A DNA stretch of 62,092 nucleotides from Vibrio mexicanus (GTDB lineage: Bacteria > Pseudomonadota > Gammaproteobacteria > Enterobacterales > Vibrionaceae). The stretch is taken from the NCBI RefSeq assembly GCF_001012815.1, contig NZ_JYJP01000111.1, forward strand, positions 1-62,092. The letters run 5' to 3'. The stretch's first letter is position 1. Each line of letters opens with the position of its first letter. A program made the position numbers and the translations under genes. This document shows, one piece after another, positions 1-10,489 of the stretch. Under the pieces are notes generated by a model, which was not told where the DNA came from, searched no databases, and saw nothing but the letters and a program-made list of their open reading frames with translations.

Positions 1-108
1 TTTTCATGTAGCTAGCTACACATCAAAACCTCTGCCTTGTAGAAACTTTCCACAAAGTGCTGCCAAAATCAGCTCGAAAGGTCAACAGACCCTAACCAGC
101 CACTAAAC

Positions 109-1868
109 TTAGCGCGCAAGAATAACCCAAAGCTCTAGCAAGGCCGCGCCAAGCAGCAGTGCGGTTAAACTTTTCCAAAACTTAAGTGGGTTGCGTTTGA
201 TTAATGGTTGCTGTTTGGTCTTCCTCATCCACTCTTCGCTCGGCGAATGCAGGTCGGCGATGACATCTCCGAGCGCTTGGTAACGTGATTTCGGGTTGGG
301 GTGGCAAGCTTTTTCAAACACCATATTTAGCCAAAGCGGCAGCTCTCCACGATAGTTAGTAACAGGGATATAGAGCCACTTTCGCTTGCGCGCTTTGGTT
401 AAGTCCAAACCTGATTGCGTTGAATACGGATAGTGCCCTGTGAGCATCTCGTAACCAATCACGCCAATTGAAAACAGATCGGATTGCGTTGTTGCGTTCT
501 GACCGATAATGTATTCAGGTGCAATGTAGTTCATCGCCCCCAGTGGGGTATCTTCATCATTTGGGCTGATGCTCTCTTTTAAACCTTGCGCAGACGCAGA
601 ACCAAAATTGATAATCACTACGCGGTCGTCATCGGTCAGTATGATGTTCTCAGGCTTTAGGTCGCGATGAACCATATCCGCACGCTGAAAGACACGGGCA
701 GCTTGATGATGGATTCGAGGATCTTGCGAGTGTCAGTGAGCGATGGATTAGGGTGGTCGTGCATCCACTGTCTTAATGTGGTACCAGACAGGTACTCATA
801 GAGCTGATAACAAAACGGGCTCCCTTTTGGTGCGGCAATAACCTTCATGACGTGCTGGCTGCTAAGCTGATTGCCCACCCAATACTCGTTGGCAAACTGG
901 GTTAGAGCACTGGTATCGTCTGCCGCATCCGGCGAGAGTGTTTTTAGTACATATTCGTTTTGAGTATGTTCATCAGTGACTCGATAAACATGGCTGCGTG
1001 TTCCGCTGTGAAGTATGTGTGTCACCTTGTAATGATCGATGCTTTGACCAACGTTTAACACGGGTGGAATGGCTTTAGATAGTAAGCGCGTTTTGTATTC
1101 AAGGGGCGTTAAGTTCGGCAAGGACAATATGTCCACTAACAGGCAGGTCAAGTTATCTTGGCTGCCTTCTAGTTGAGCATATTCGCATAAAATTTGGCTG
1201 ACTTTTGCTAACGGCTGTTCGGCACTGGCGAGCTCGAACAGCCTTTCATGGGATAGCACATCGTGCACCCCATCGGTGGTAAACAAGAAACGGTCACCGG
1301 GTTTTAGGTTGATAGTTTGGTAGTCGATATCGAGTCGATTATCCATGCCTAAACCGCGTGTCAGCACTTGCTGCTGGCTCATCACCTTTCTTGAGTGATC
1401 GCGGGTGAGTAAGCGGATTTTTTCATCTCGTATGAGATAGATTCGGCTATCGCCAATGTGGAACAAATGCGCGGTGTTGGACTTAAAAATGGCGGAACTT
1501 AGGGTTGAGATATAACCATTGTGCGGCAAGTTAGAAGCTTGGCTCTGTTGAAACAGCCATGAGTTTAGAGCGCTGAGGACTTTACATGCGGAGCGCTTTA
1601 CGCCCCAGCTGTGTGGGGTGGAGTAATAATCAAGAATGAACTGCGTTGTTGCCGTGTGGCTTGCTTGCTGACCATGCTCACTGCTGCTCACACCATCGGC
1701 GACGCAGGCAATGGCCCCTTTAAAGTCGAGATCGTACTGTTTCTCTGGGATTTTTGCCATCAGAGCATCTTGATTGATGGCCTTGTTTCCGGCGTGAGAA
1801 TACCCGCCAACGGCAATGTGTTGGGTCGAAAGAATGGTATTGGCTTGTTGATTCGCAAGGTTACCCAT
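109..1868 (-). CDS. PP2C phosphatase / Ser-Thr kinase fusion, frameshifted
   Basis: This is a bifunctional signalling protein of about 586 residues once repaired. The N-terminal half is a PP2C-type phosphatase, shown by GNKAINQDA, CVADGVSSSEHG, HIGDSRIYLI, FTTDGVHDVL and QDNLTCLL. A Hanks-type kinase domain follows, with VLKTL around the ATP lysine, HRDLKPEN and an APE motif. A single C-terminal membrane segment (LTALLLGAALLELWVIL) ends the protein. The kinase DFG motif reads NFG. The reading frame breaks near 703-704 (TT on the + strand); one extra A on the coding strand restores KAARVFQRADMVHRD. It is the last gene of the nirB-nirD-transporter operon, so a link to nitrate assimilation is inferred. 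Its substrate is unknown. Confidence 0.88.
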
Positions 1869-2037
1869 CGTTGTCTCTCCTATTGATCATCCGATAAGTC
1901 CAATTGCTGCCTTGATTAAGCAGAGCTTGAAACTTACTGGAGAACAAAAGCCCCGCGAAGCGAAAATCTAAGCAAGGCTTTTGAACGAATACGACCCATT
2001 AGCGGTGATAAGCGGATGAGCCATATTCCCCCGATTT

Positions 2038-3507
2038 TTAACTAGAGACGTCGATTAACGTCACGCTGCCATCTTCATTGACTTCCGCCATTTGGCCTTT
2101 TGGCTCTTCCATAAATAAAAGGGTGGCAAAGCCAAGCACTGCGGTTGCAGCAATGACATAGAAGAAGGTTTGGTAAGAAACGAAAGAGAGAACTGTTAGG
2201 TAAACCACTGCACCCACGTTACCGTAAGCACCTGTCATACCGGCGATTTGACCTGTCATGCGACGCTTAATGAGAGGCACAGTGGCGAACACGGCACCTT
2301 CACCCGCTTGCACGAAGAACGAACATGCCATTGCAGCGGCTACTGCTAACCATAGTGGCCAGTCACTGCCTACTTGACCCATTAGGAAGTAACCCAATGC
2401 AAGGCCTGCGGTTAGGATAAGTAGAGTAGGTTTACGACCGAATTTATCTGAAATCCAACCGCCACCAGGACGCGACATCAAATTCATGAAAGCGTAGGCT
2501 GAAGCCACCATACCTGCGAGTACAGGAGAGAGGTCAAACGTTTCCAAGAAGAACAGAGGAAGCATTGAAACAACCGCCAATTCTGAACCAAAAGTGGCAA
2601 AGTAAAGGACATTCAGAACAGCAACTTGTTTGAACTTGTAGCGGTGAACTTCTTCAACCGGCGTCGTAAAGATAGATTTATTGACCTTCCATACTTGCGA
2701 TACTTCGTAGAGATACAGCGCAGCCAAGCCTATGTATACGGCGTTAACGGCAAAGTCAGACAGCATGCCTACACCCGATGGCGAGAGTTTCCATGCAAGT
2801 AGAGCAAGCGCGCCATACATTGGGATCTTCATGATAAGCAGCAGGGCAAAATCACCTTTAGAAGTCACTTCCATCGCGGACAAGTTCTTCGGTTTGAAAT
2901 ATGTCGCCCCTTTTGGTGTGTCTGTAACACTGCGATAGAAAACAACAGAGAACAGCAAGCTCATCACACCCGTCAGACCAACGGCGTAGCGCCAACCCTC
3001 TTCACCACCAAACAGTAATGCGATAGTTGGTAGTGTGAACGCAGCGGCAGCAGAACCGAAGTTACCCCAGCCCCCATAAATGCCCTCTGCGGTACCGAGT
3101 TCATTATGCGGAAACCATTCAGAAACAAGGCGGATACCGATGACGAAGCCAGCACCAATGAAGCCAAGTAGGAAGCGAGCAATGGCGGCTTGTAAGAATG
3201 AATCAGCCAACACAAACATGAAACATGGGATGGAACATACGGCTAATAGTGCCGAGTAGACCAATCTAGGGCCATAGCGGTCAGTGAGGCTACCGATTAA
3301 CACTCGCGCAGGTATGGTTAGCGCGACGTTCAAAATCAGTAGGGTTTTAACTTGTTCTGTGGTTAAACCGAGCGAGGTTTTGACCATTTGTAGCAGCGGT
3401 GCGAAGTTAAACCACACCACGAATGTAATGAAGAAGGCGATCCAGCTTAAATGCAGGACCTTCATTTTGCCTTTAAATGACAGCAGCGAAAAAGCGTTAC
3501 TTTCCAT
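2038..3507 (-). CDS. Nitrate/nitrite MFS transporter (NNP family)
   Basis: This 489-residue polytopic inner-membrane protein belongs to the nitrate/nitrite porter branch of the major facilitator superfamily (NarK/NasA-type). Two glycine-rich nitrate signatures are visible: GGWGNFGSAAAAF in the first half and AGMTGAYGNVGAVVYL in the second. The MFS loop motif GSLTDRYGPR is present, with a second copy WISDKFGRKP. It sits between nirD (23 bp upstream) and the kinase/phosphatase gene, all leftward. Its likely job is importing nitrate or nitrite for the NasA/NirBD pathway. Uptake versus exchange cannot be decided from sequence. Names used in relatives vary (narK, nasA, nasF), so no symbol is given. 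Confidence 0.92.
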   Translation of the reverse strand: MESNAFSLLSFKGKMKVLHLSWIAFFITFVVWFNFAPLLQMVKTSLGLTTEQVKTLLILNVALTIPARVLIGSLTDRYGPRLVYSALLAVCSIPCFMFVLADSFLQAAIARFLLGFIGAGFVIGIRLVSEWFPHNELGTAEGIYGGWGNFGSAAAAFTLPTIALLFGGEEGWRYAVGLTGVMSLLFSVVFYRSVTDTPKGATYFKPKNLSAMEVTSKGDFALLLIMKIPMYGALALLAWKLSPSGVGMLSDFAVNAVYIGLAALYLYEVSQVWKVNKSIFTTPVEEVHRYKFKQVAVLNVLYFATFGSELAVVSMLPLFFLETFDLSPVLAGMVASAYAFMNLMSRPGGGWISDKFGRKPTLLILTAGLALGYFLMGQVGSDWPLWLAVAAAMACSFFVQAGEGAVFATVPLIKRRMTGQIAGMTGAYGNVGAVVYLTVLSFVSYQTFFYVIAATAVLGFATLLFMEEPKGQMAEVNEDGSVTLIDVSS

Positions 3508-3529
3508 AGTCTTAATTCCTTATTAGAGA

Positions 3530-3880
3530 TTATGCGGCGATGTTTTCTGAGAGCGGAAGCTGAACTTGAATATTGCCGTCCAGCTCCCGCACACAATAGG
3601 TAGTGAGCATAATGTCTTGCTCTTCTAAACAGGCCCCTGTCTCTAAGTGAAAATGCTGCTCATACAGCGGTGAGGCAACGTACGGTTCATCATCTATCGA
3701 ACCAATAATTCCGCGCGATAACACATTGGCTTTACCAATGGGGTCGTAGTTGGAAATCGCGTACAGCTTGCCTTCTCGCTGGCAGTTGAAGATAGCAATT
3801 TGATGGCCGTTTAAAAAAGCGCAGACTCCGGTTTGAGGAACTAAGTCACTTTTTTGGCACACAGTTAGCCAGTCACTCAT
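3530..3880 (-). CDS. nirD: NADH-dependent nitrite reductase small subunit
   Basis: The 116-residue protein matches the NirD family in length. It has a Rieske-like fold sequence with motifs such as AISNYDPIGKANVLSRGIIG and VASPLYEQHFHLETG. NirD-type proteins lack the cysteine/histidine ligands of true Rieske clusters, and I see no CxH...CxxH pair here either. It partners NirB in cytoplasmic reduction of nitrite to ammonium with NADH. The gene lies 85 bp downstream of nirB and 23 bp upstream of the transporter on the same strand, consistent with one operon. Confidence 0.93.
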   Translation of the reverse strand: MSDWLTVCQKSDLVPQTGVCAFLNGHQIAIFNCQREGKLYAISNYDPIGKANVLSRGIIGSIDDEPYVASPLYEQHFHLETGACLEEQDIMLTTYCVRELDGNIQVQLPLSENIAA

Positions 3881-3965
3881 AGGGCTCTCCCTGTCGTTGA
3901 CGTTAAGTTAAAAAATAGTTTGTTGAAAATTAGCGGATACGATTCCGCAGATGAACGCAGGTGAG

Positions 3966-6561
3966 TTAGCTCACTTCGGTCACCTCAATGGTCATTTCGT
4001 TTTGTCGCAGCGGTGTTTTTGGTGTTGTTGCTGGTTCAGGGAAACGTTGGCCGCGAAGCTGTTTGAAGTTCAAGTTGGCATCTTCAGAATCACTGTTGAT
4101 GAAGTGTTTAAAGCGCTTGAGCTTTTGAGGTGATTCCAAGGTGGTTTTCCATTCACATTGGTAGTTTTCGATGTTACGCGCCATCTCATCTTCAAGCTCC
4201 TGAGCAAGCCCGAGCTTATCTTCGATAACGACTTGTTTGAGGTAATCGATACCGCCTTCTAGGTTCTCAAGCCATACAGAGGTGCGTTGCAAACGGTCTG
4301 CAGTACGGATGTAGAACATCAATAAGCGGTCGATGTATTTAACCAAGGTTTGGTCATCAAGATCAGAAGCGAATAAGTCTGCATGTCTTGGGCGCATCCC
4401 GCCGTTACCACACACGTAAAGGTTCCAACCTTTGTCTGTTGCGATAACACCAATGTCTTTGGATTGTGCTTCTGCGCACTCGCGCGTACAGCCTGATACT
4501 GCAAATTTGAGTTTGTGTGGAGAGCGTAGGCCTTTGTAGCGGTTCTCGATATCAATCGCAAAGCCAACCGCATCACCCACACCATAGCGGCACCAAGTAC
4601 TACCAACACATGACTTCACTGTTCTGACGGACTTACCGTAGGCATGGCCTGTTTCGAAACCAGCATCCACCAGTTTTTGCCAAATCAGTGGTAGCTCATG
4701 CAGCTGAGCGCCAAACAGGTCAACACGTTGTCCGCCCGTAATCTTGGTATATAGGTCGAACTCTTTCGCCACTTCGCCCAGCACAATCAGCTTGTCGGGC
4801 GTAATCTCACCACCCGCCACCCTTGGGACGACAGAGTAAGTGCCGTCTTTTTGCATGTTACCAAGGTAGATGTCGTTGGTGTCTTGAAGTTCAGTGTGCT
4901 CCTCTTTCAGGATGTAGTCGTTCCAGTAAGAAGCGAGAATAGAGCCGACTGTCGGCTTACAAGTTGAACAGCCGAGCCCTTTACCGTGAGATTCCAGCAA
5001 CTCATCAAAGGTTTGGATTTTGTTGACTCGAATGATGTCGGCCAGCTCTTGGCGAGAGTAGGCGAAGTGTTCACACAGGTCGTTGTTGACTTCAACACCC
5101 AGCGAAGCGAGCTCGCTGTCGAGTACTTGCTTAGCCAACGCGCTACAACCACCACAACCAGTCGAGGCATTGGTTGATTCCTTCAGTGCAGCCATAGTGG
5201 TGCATCCTTGGGAAACCGCTTGTTTGATGTCGCCTTTGGTGACATCGAAACAGGAACATATCATTGCGGTGTCTGGCAGTGCTTCGATACCCATGGCACT
5301 GGATTGGTCGTCTGCCACATTCGGCAAAATCAGTGTCGATGGGCTTTCTGGCAGTGGCATACCGTTTTGTTTGATTTGCAGCAAGGTACCGTAAGAGTCG
5401 GCATCGCCACTAATACTGCACCAACGATTTCCTTCCCATCCTTAGAGATGATTAGGCGCTTATACACTTGTTCAATGTCATCGCAATAAGTGTATGACTG
5501 CGCGCCCTCTGTCTTGCCGTGAACTTCACCAATGCTGCTACATCAACGCCAAGCAGTTTGAGCTTAGTGCTCATATCTGCGCCAGTGAACTCTTGCTCGG
5601 TGTTACCGTGTGAGAGAATGTGCTCGGCAGCTACTTTAGCCATTTGGTAACCCGGCGCCACTAAACCGAAGATTTGCTGATTCCACAGGGCACATTCACC
5701 GACGGCATAAACGTTTTCAACGCTTGTTTGACAGTGATTGTTAACGCTAATACCGCCGCGTTCACCAATCTCAATCTGGGCTTGCCTTGCCAGCTCGTCT
5801 TGCGGACGAATACCCGCAGAGAAAACGATCATGTCCGTTTCTAGGTGCGAGCCATCTGCAAAGTTCATTCGGTAGCGAGACGATTCGCCTGCCACGATTT
5901 CAGTGGTCGCTTTCTCTGTATGAACTTGAACACCAAGTGCTTCGATCTTACGTTTAAGCAGCGCGCCGCCGCCTTCATCGAGTTGAACTGCCATAAGCCT
6001 TGGCGCAAACTCGACAACATGGGTCTCTAGCCCTAGGTTTTTTACCGCATTCGCCGCTTCTAAACCAAGTAGGCCACCACCGATGACCACACCGTTATTA
6101 CTGACCTTGCTTGATTCCGAAATTGCATCCAAATCTTCTATGGTGCGGTAAACGTGACAGTGCTCTTGGTCGTTGCCAGGAATAGGTGGCACAAACGGGA
6201 AAGAACCGGTCGCTAGGATTAAAGTGTCGTACGGCTCTACGCGGCCGCTTGATGTAGTGACGTTGTTAGCATCGGTATCTAGGTGGGTCACTTTCTCGTT
6301 GACCACGTATTTGACGCCATTTTCTTCATAGTAATCTTCGTCGGTGAGCGCCAAGTCTTGGGCAGTTTTGCCTTCAAAGTAAGCGGTGAGTTGAACGCGA
6401 TCATAAGCCAGTCGAGGTTCTTCGCTAAAGGTAATGAGTTCGACGTTTTCGAGTTCGGGATTGTCGCGTTTTTGTTGTAAGACAGTGTCTATAAACTTGT
6501 GCCCAACCATTCCGTTGCCAACTACGACAATTCTCTGCTTTTTAGTTTTAGTGGTCGCCAT
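3966..6561 (-). CDS. nirB: NADH-dependent nitrite reductase large subunit, two frameshifts
   Basis: Repaired length is about 865 residues, typical for NirB. It is the cytoplasmic siroheme enzyme that reduces nitrite to ammonium using NADH. Order of parts: N-terminal FAD/NAD oxidoreductase (VVVGNGMVGHKF; NGVVIGGGLLGLEAAN), BFD-like [2Fe-2S] cysteine motifs (CSCFDVTKGDI, GCGGCSALAK), then the sulfite/nitrite reductase domain with siroheme/4Fe-4S cysteines CVGSTWC and CTREC. The frame breaks twice, at GG 5529-5530 and GG 5407-5408 (coding-strand sense). One added G at each restores LGEVHGKTEGAQSYTY and LVGDADSYGTLLQIK. It is the first gene of the leftward operon and faces nasA across a 479-bp control region. 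Confidence 0.93.
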
Positions 6562-6907
6562 ATTGAAATCCTTATCTATTCAGTTTCATCAAGAACGTGC
6601 ACTGCCTATGCAAACTTTTCTATGCAAACAATTGTGTGACGTTCTCTGAACTGAATCTTTTACAGCAAGTTAAGAAAAGTGTTGGTTAAGCAAAGGTAAG
6701 TTAGATGCCAAAGTTGGAGTGCTAGGTGGCTTATTTATTTTATTTTATTTAAAAACAAATGTTTAATGGTGATTTTTAAAGCTGCTAGTAAGGTTGGTTT
6801 CGTGTTGAGAGTTTCTGTTTTTTGATAATTTGTCCTTAAGTGGTGAAAATTATGATCAAATTGGTGCTTGAGTATGTTTTCTTATGTGTTTTGCTGTTAA
6901 ATGTGTC

Positions 6908-6923
6908 TACCTATAAAGTGGTA
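6908..6923. promoter_or_regulatory. Putative NarL/NarP 7-2-7 binding site
   Basis: The sequence TACCTAT-AA-AGTGGTA matches the NarL/NarP head-to-head heptamer arrangement (TACYYMT, 2 bp, AKRRGTA) at 13 of 14 positions. It lies 118 bp upstream of the nasA start codon and about 350 bp from nirB. This suggests nitrate/nitrite-responsive NarP control of nasA. It is a sequence match only. Confidence 0.6.
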
Positions 6924-6928
6924 TATTG

Positions 6929-6950
6929 TGAAAAATATTATTATTTTTCA
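6929..6950. repeat. Perfect inverted repeat upstream of nasA
   Basis: TGAAAAATA and TATTTTTCA face each other across a TTAT spacer. The repeat begins six bases after the NarP-like site. It could be an operator or a leader hairpin. It is too AT-rich, and lacks a following T tract, to be called a terminator. Confidence 0.5.
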
Positions 6951-7040
6951 ATGTTTTAATGTTGAAATATTCTATTTCAAGGTTTTGGATTGTTTTTTTT
7001 GCTACTAATGGATTTTCAGTGTTTTTCTTTGAGGTCGCGA

Positions 7041-9475
7041 ATGACAAGCAGTTCAGAAGGTTGGGTGAAAACAACGTGTGCATATTGTGGAGTGGGTTGT
7101 GGTATAGAGGCGCGTCCGCTCTCAAATGGAGAGCTAGAGATCCGTGGCGATCGTGAGCACCCTTCGAATTATGGAAAGCTATGCACCAAAGGTATTGCTC
7201 TCGGAAAAACAGTCACACATGAAGGGCGATTGCTCGCACCTCAATTCAATAAAAATGGGGCTAAAACAGATCTAAACTGGCCGGAGGCACTCGATACCGT
7301 CGCGGAAAAATTTCGTCAAACCATAGAAGAATATGGCCCAGATTCTGTCGCTTTCTATGTTTCGGGGCAGCTACTCACAGAAGATTATTACCTAGCGAAC
7401 AAACTGATGAAAGGGTTTATTGGAAGCGCGAACATCGACAGTAATTCACGTTTGTGTATGGCTTCTTCTGTGGTTGGTCACAAGCGAGCCTTTGGCACAG
7501 ATACTGTCCCTGTCTGCTACGAAGATATAGAGTTGGCTGAAGTGGTTGTTATTGTGGGCTCCAACTTAGCTTGGTGTCACCCCGTTTTGTTTCAACGTTT
7601 ACGAGAGGCTAAGCAAAACAACCCCGAGATGAAAGTGGTGGTGATCGACCCTAGAAAGACTGACACCAGTGTTATTGCAGATCTGCACCTTTCAATACAA
7701 TCCGGATCAGACGTCGCTTTGTTTAATGGATTACTTGCGTATTTGGCTGACAATAATGGGATAGACCATGAATTTGTAGAACAGCACACGGAAGGATTCA
7801 CTCATAGTGTATTGTCGGCGCAACTCGAAGACAGCATTGCAAAAACGACGGGACTCACTCCGGCTGAGCTTGACCAGTTTTATCGCTTGTTCGCCAATAA
7901 TGACAAGGTTGTGACCATCTATTCACAGGGGGTAAATCAGTCTACTCAAGGCGCGGATAAGGTAAACAGTATTCTCAACTGCCACCTAGCAACAGGGAAA
8001 ATCGGCCGTGAAGGCTGCGGGCCATTTTCGGTGACAGGCCAACCCAATGCGATGGGGGAAGGGAAGTGGGCGCATTGGCAAATACTTTGGCGTCGCACTT
8101 AGAGTTTCAAAACCTGGAGCATGGAAAATGGCTGAGCGAGTTTTGGCAGACGAACAATCTTGCCAAACAAGAGGGCTTGAAAGCTGTTGAACTGTTCGAT
8201 GCGATGCATTCAGGAAAAATTAAGGCTATTTGGATCATGGCGACCAACCCTGCCGTCAGCTTACCGAACAGTCAAAAAGTGAAAGAGGCACTAGAAGCTT
8301 GTCCATTTGTTGTGGTGTCTGACTGCATCAGTGAGACCGAAACCACTCAGTACGCCGATGTTCTGCTGCCAGCCCAAGGTTGGAGTGAAAAGTCGGGTAA
8401 GGTGACTAACTCAGAGCGTCGCATTTCGCGTCAGCGTCGATTGCTACCTAGCCCAGGATTGGCAAAGCCAGATTGGTGGATCATCAGTCAAGTCGCGCAG
8501 CGAATGGATTTTGGCGAAGCGTTTGATTACGTTCATGAAGGGGAAGTGTTTGCTGAATATGCCAAGCTAAGCGCAGAGGCAAATCAAAGATTCAATCTTG
8601 ACCTTAATCTGTCAGGATTAGCACACCTTAGCGACATGGATTACAACCGACTTACTCCACAGCAATGGCCGGTTTGTGCTCCTCAAAAGCGAATTGTTAA
8701 TCAACGCTTTTTCGATAATGGGCACTTTTATACGCCCAATGGAAAAGCGAATTTGATTCCTGTTAGCTACTCTCAGCCGCAGTCTTCGGTAACGAATGAA
8801 CTTCCGTTACTGCTTAACACAGGGCGCACCCGCGATCATTGGCATACCATGACTCGCACTGGTTTAGTGGCGCAACTGTGTGAGCACTCCCCTGAGCCTT
8901 ATGTGTTAGTGCATCCAAGTACCGCAGCAGAGTATCGATTAACAGATGGTAAGTTAGCCGCAATCTCAAACCGTTATGGCAAAGTCTTTGCGATAGTAAA
9001 AATCAGTGAAGATATGGCGAAAAATCAGATTTTCATGCCAATCCATTGGAATAGTGCGACGGCAAAACAGAGTAAAGTGTGTGACTTAATCGCGCCATAT
9101 ACTGATGTGACGTCTGGTCAACCTGAGTTTAAGCATACACCAGTTAGGCTAGAACCTGCCATGATGCGTTTTCAAGGCGTCATTCTAAGTCGGCACCCAA
9201 TCGAAGCTCTGGAGTTCGACTATTGGGCAAAACGAAAAACCGAACGAGGGTATTGGTATCGAATTGAGTCCTCCCTGTCTTTAGATGAATTAAAGAACAC
9301 GGTTGAGTCACGACTTGCACAAGTTGTCAAAGGAGAAACAAAGACTCTCTTTCACCTGAACTCAGAGGGATTCGATATGTCTTTGTTGGGACAATCTCGT
9401 GTGGAAGTGATGGTTTGTGTTGGTCGAAATCTGGATGATAGTGTGGTGGAAAATAAATGGAAAGTGCTTAATTAG
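7041..9475 (+). CDS. nasA: Assimilatory nitrate reductase catalytic subunit, frameshifted
   Basis: This molybdopterin-dependent nitrate reductase has about 811 residues after repair. It has an N-terminal [4Fe-4S] site (TTCAYCGVGCGIEA ... GKLCTKG), the bis-MGD fold (VVVIDPRKTDTSVIADLH; SRLCMASSVVGHKRAFG) and a C-terminal molydopterin-dinucleotide domain (LLLNTGRTRDHWHTMTRTG). The ATG at 7041 is chosen because GAGG lies just upstream and the 4Fe-4S motif follows; further-upstream starts add unrelated residues. The frame breaks at the G run 8054-8058; one more G gives MGGREVGALANTL. The C-terminal BFD-like [2Fe-2S] domain seen in longer NasA proteins is absent, and no NasB-type reductase gene is in the window. 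It acts with NirBD to make ammonium for growth. Confidence 0.9.
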
Positions 9476-9632
9476 GAGGTGGTGAGTCAAGTAAATTAAA
9501 GCGATTAGAGAACAATTTATATTGTTTTATGTTTCGATAACATTATGTTTTTATTTCACTTATATAGGTTTGAGTGTTTAATTTTATCCAAAGATAATGA
9601 AGGGGGCTATTAATGAAAAGAGACATTTAAAA

Positions 9633-10334
9633 ATGAGAAAACACGTATTAATCACAGGCGCTTCAGGTGGGATAGGCAAAGAAGTTTGCGATAAATTTAT
9701 CGAACAAGATTATAACATTACTGCATTAAGCAATGAATTTGGGGATTTTGTTCACCGTAATCACAGTCGAGTAGAATGTATTGAATTTGATTTGACAAAA
9801 ATTTCTGAGATCCCAAATGTCATTTCATCACTCCCAAAAATTGATACGCTGGTGAACAATGCAGGAGTGATGTTTTCATCACCTTATGATGAATATCCAG
9901 AGAAGCTAAAAGCGTTGACCATTAAAGTTAACTTAGAAGCTCCGATCACTCTTGTCACTGAGGTAGCAAGGCAAATGAAACAACAGGGATCGGGGCGAAT
10001 CGTCAACAATACCTCCATTGCCGCTCATATTGGGCATCCAGATATTTGGTATGGGGTGACAAAATCTGGGTTGCTTAATGCCACAAAGAGCTTTGCAAAA
10101 TTACTTGGTCCTCATGGAGTTATGGTGAACGCCATTGCAAGTGGTCCGGTGATGACACCTATGATGGAGTCAATAGACAAAGATCGCTTAGATAAGATTA
10201 AAGATTCAAGTTTAACTGGGCGTTTTGCATATCCAGAAGAAGTGGCAGACACTATTGTTTGGTTGGGTTCGTGTAGCCCCAAATATATCAATGGTAGCTG
10301 TATTGATATTAATGATGGTGCATACTTTAGATAG
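9633..10334 (+). CDS. Short-chain dehydrogenase/reductase
   Basis: This is a classical SDR of about 233 residues. It has the Rossmann motif TGASGGIG near the N-terminus, NNAGV, the active-site serine in VNNTSIAAH and the YGVTK catalytic Tyr-Lys pair. The C-terminus resembles 3-oxoacyl-ACP reductase-like SDRs. The ATG at 9633 (MRKHVLITG) places the glycine motif at the usual distance; an in-frame ATG at 9597 would add twelve unlikely residues. Substrate is unknown. The gene is visibly more AT-rich than its neighbours and stands alone between the nas and nrf regions, suggesting acquisition by transfer. Confidence 0.85.
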   Translation: MRKHVLITGASGGIGKEVCDKFIEQDYNITALSNEFGDFVHRNHSRVECIEFDLTKISEIPNVISSLPKIDTLVNNAGVMFSSPYDEYPEKLKALTIKVNLEAPITLVTEVARQMKQQGSGRIVNNTSIAAHIGHPDIWYGVTKSGLLNATKSFAKLLGPHGVMVNAIASGPVMTPMMESIDKDRLDKIKDSSLTGRFAYPEEVADTIVWLGSCSPKYINGSCIDINDGAYFR

Positions 10335-10340
10335 TTAAAA

Positions 10341-10372
10341 AGCCAACTTCATTATGGTTAATGAAGTTGGCT
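10341..10372. terminator. Bidirectional hairpin between SDR and NTF2-like genes
   Basis: A perfect 14-bp stem (AGCCAACTTCATTA and its complement) closes a TGGT loop. AAAA lies on its left, which reads as a T run for leftward transcription. It follows the SDR stop codon by six bases and lies downstream of the convergent NTF2-like gene, so it probably serves both. Confidence 0.75.
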
Positions 10373-10489
10373 ATATAATGGAAGGAGGTTTGGGTGGTTA
10401 TATTTTTACCACTCCATTAGTTAGTCAGTTAATTTAACTAGCAGGGCCTTAATTATGATGAGAAATAAGGCGAGTCTTGATTGACGCTA

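Larger units (their letters stand above)
6562..7040. other. Divergent control region between nirB and nasA
   Basis: This AT-rich stretch has no credible gene. It holds a NarL/NarP-type palindrome at 6908-6923. A 9-bp-arm inverted repeat lies at 6929-6950, and a second, overlapping, imperfect inverted repeat (TTTCAAT ... GTTGAAA) lies at about 6946-6967. Promoters for both nirB (leftward) and nasA (rightward) must lie here. I see no clear sigma-54 element and no textbook FNR box. The short ORFs reading through it lack ribosome-binding sites and similarity. Confidence 0.75.

Noticed and set aside
1..108. Search for a partial gene at the left edge
   Set aside because: No reading frame with recognisable sequence on either strand; only the tail beyond the kinase/phosphatase gene is seen.
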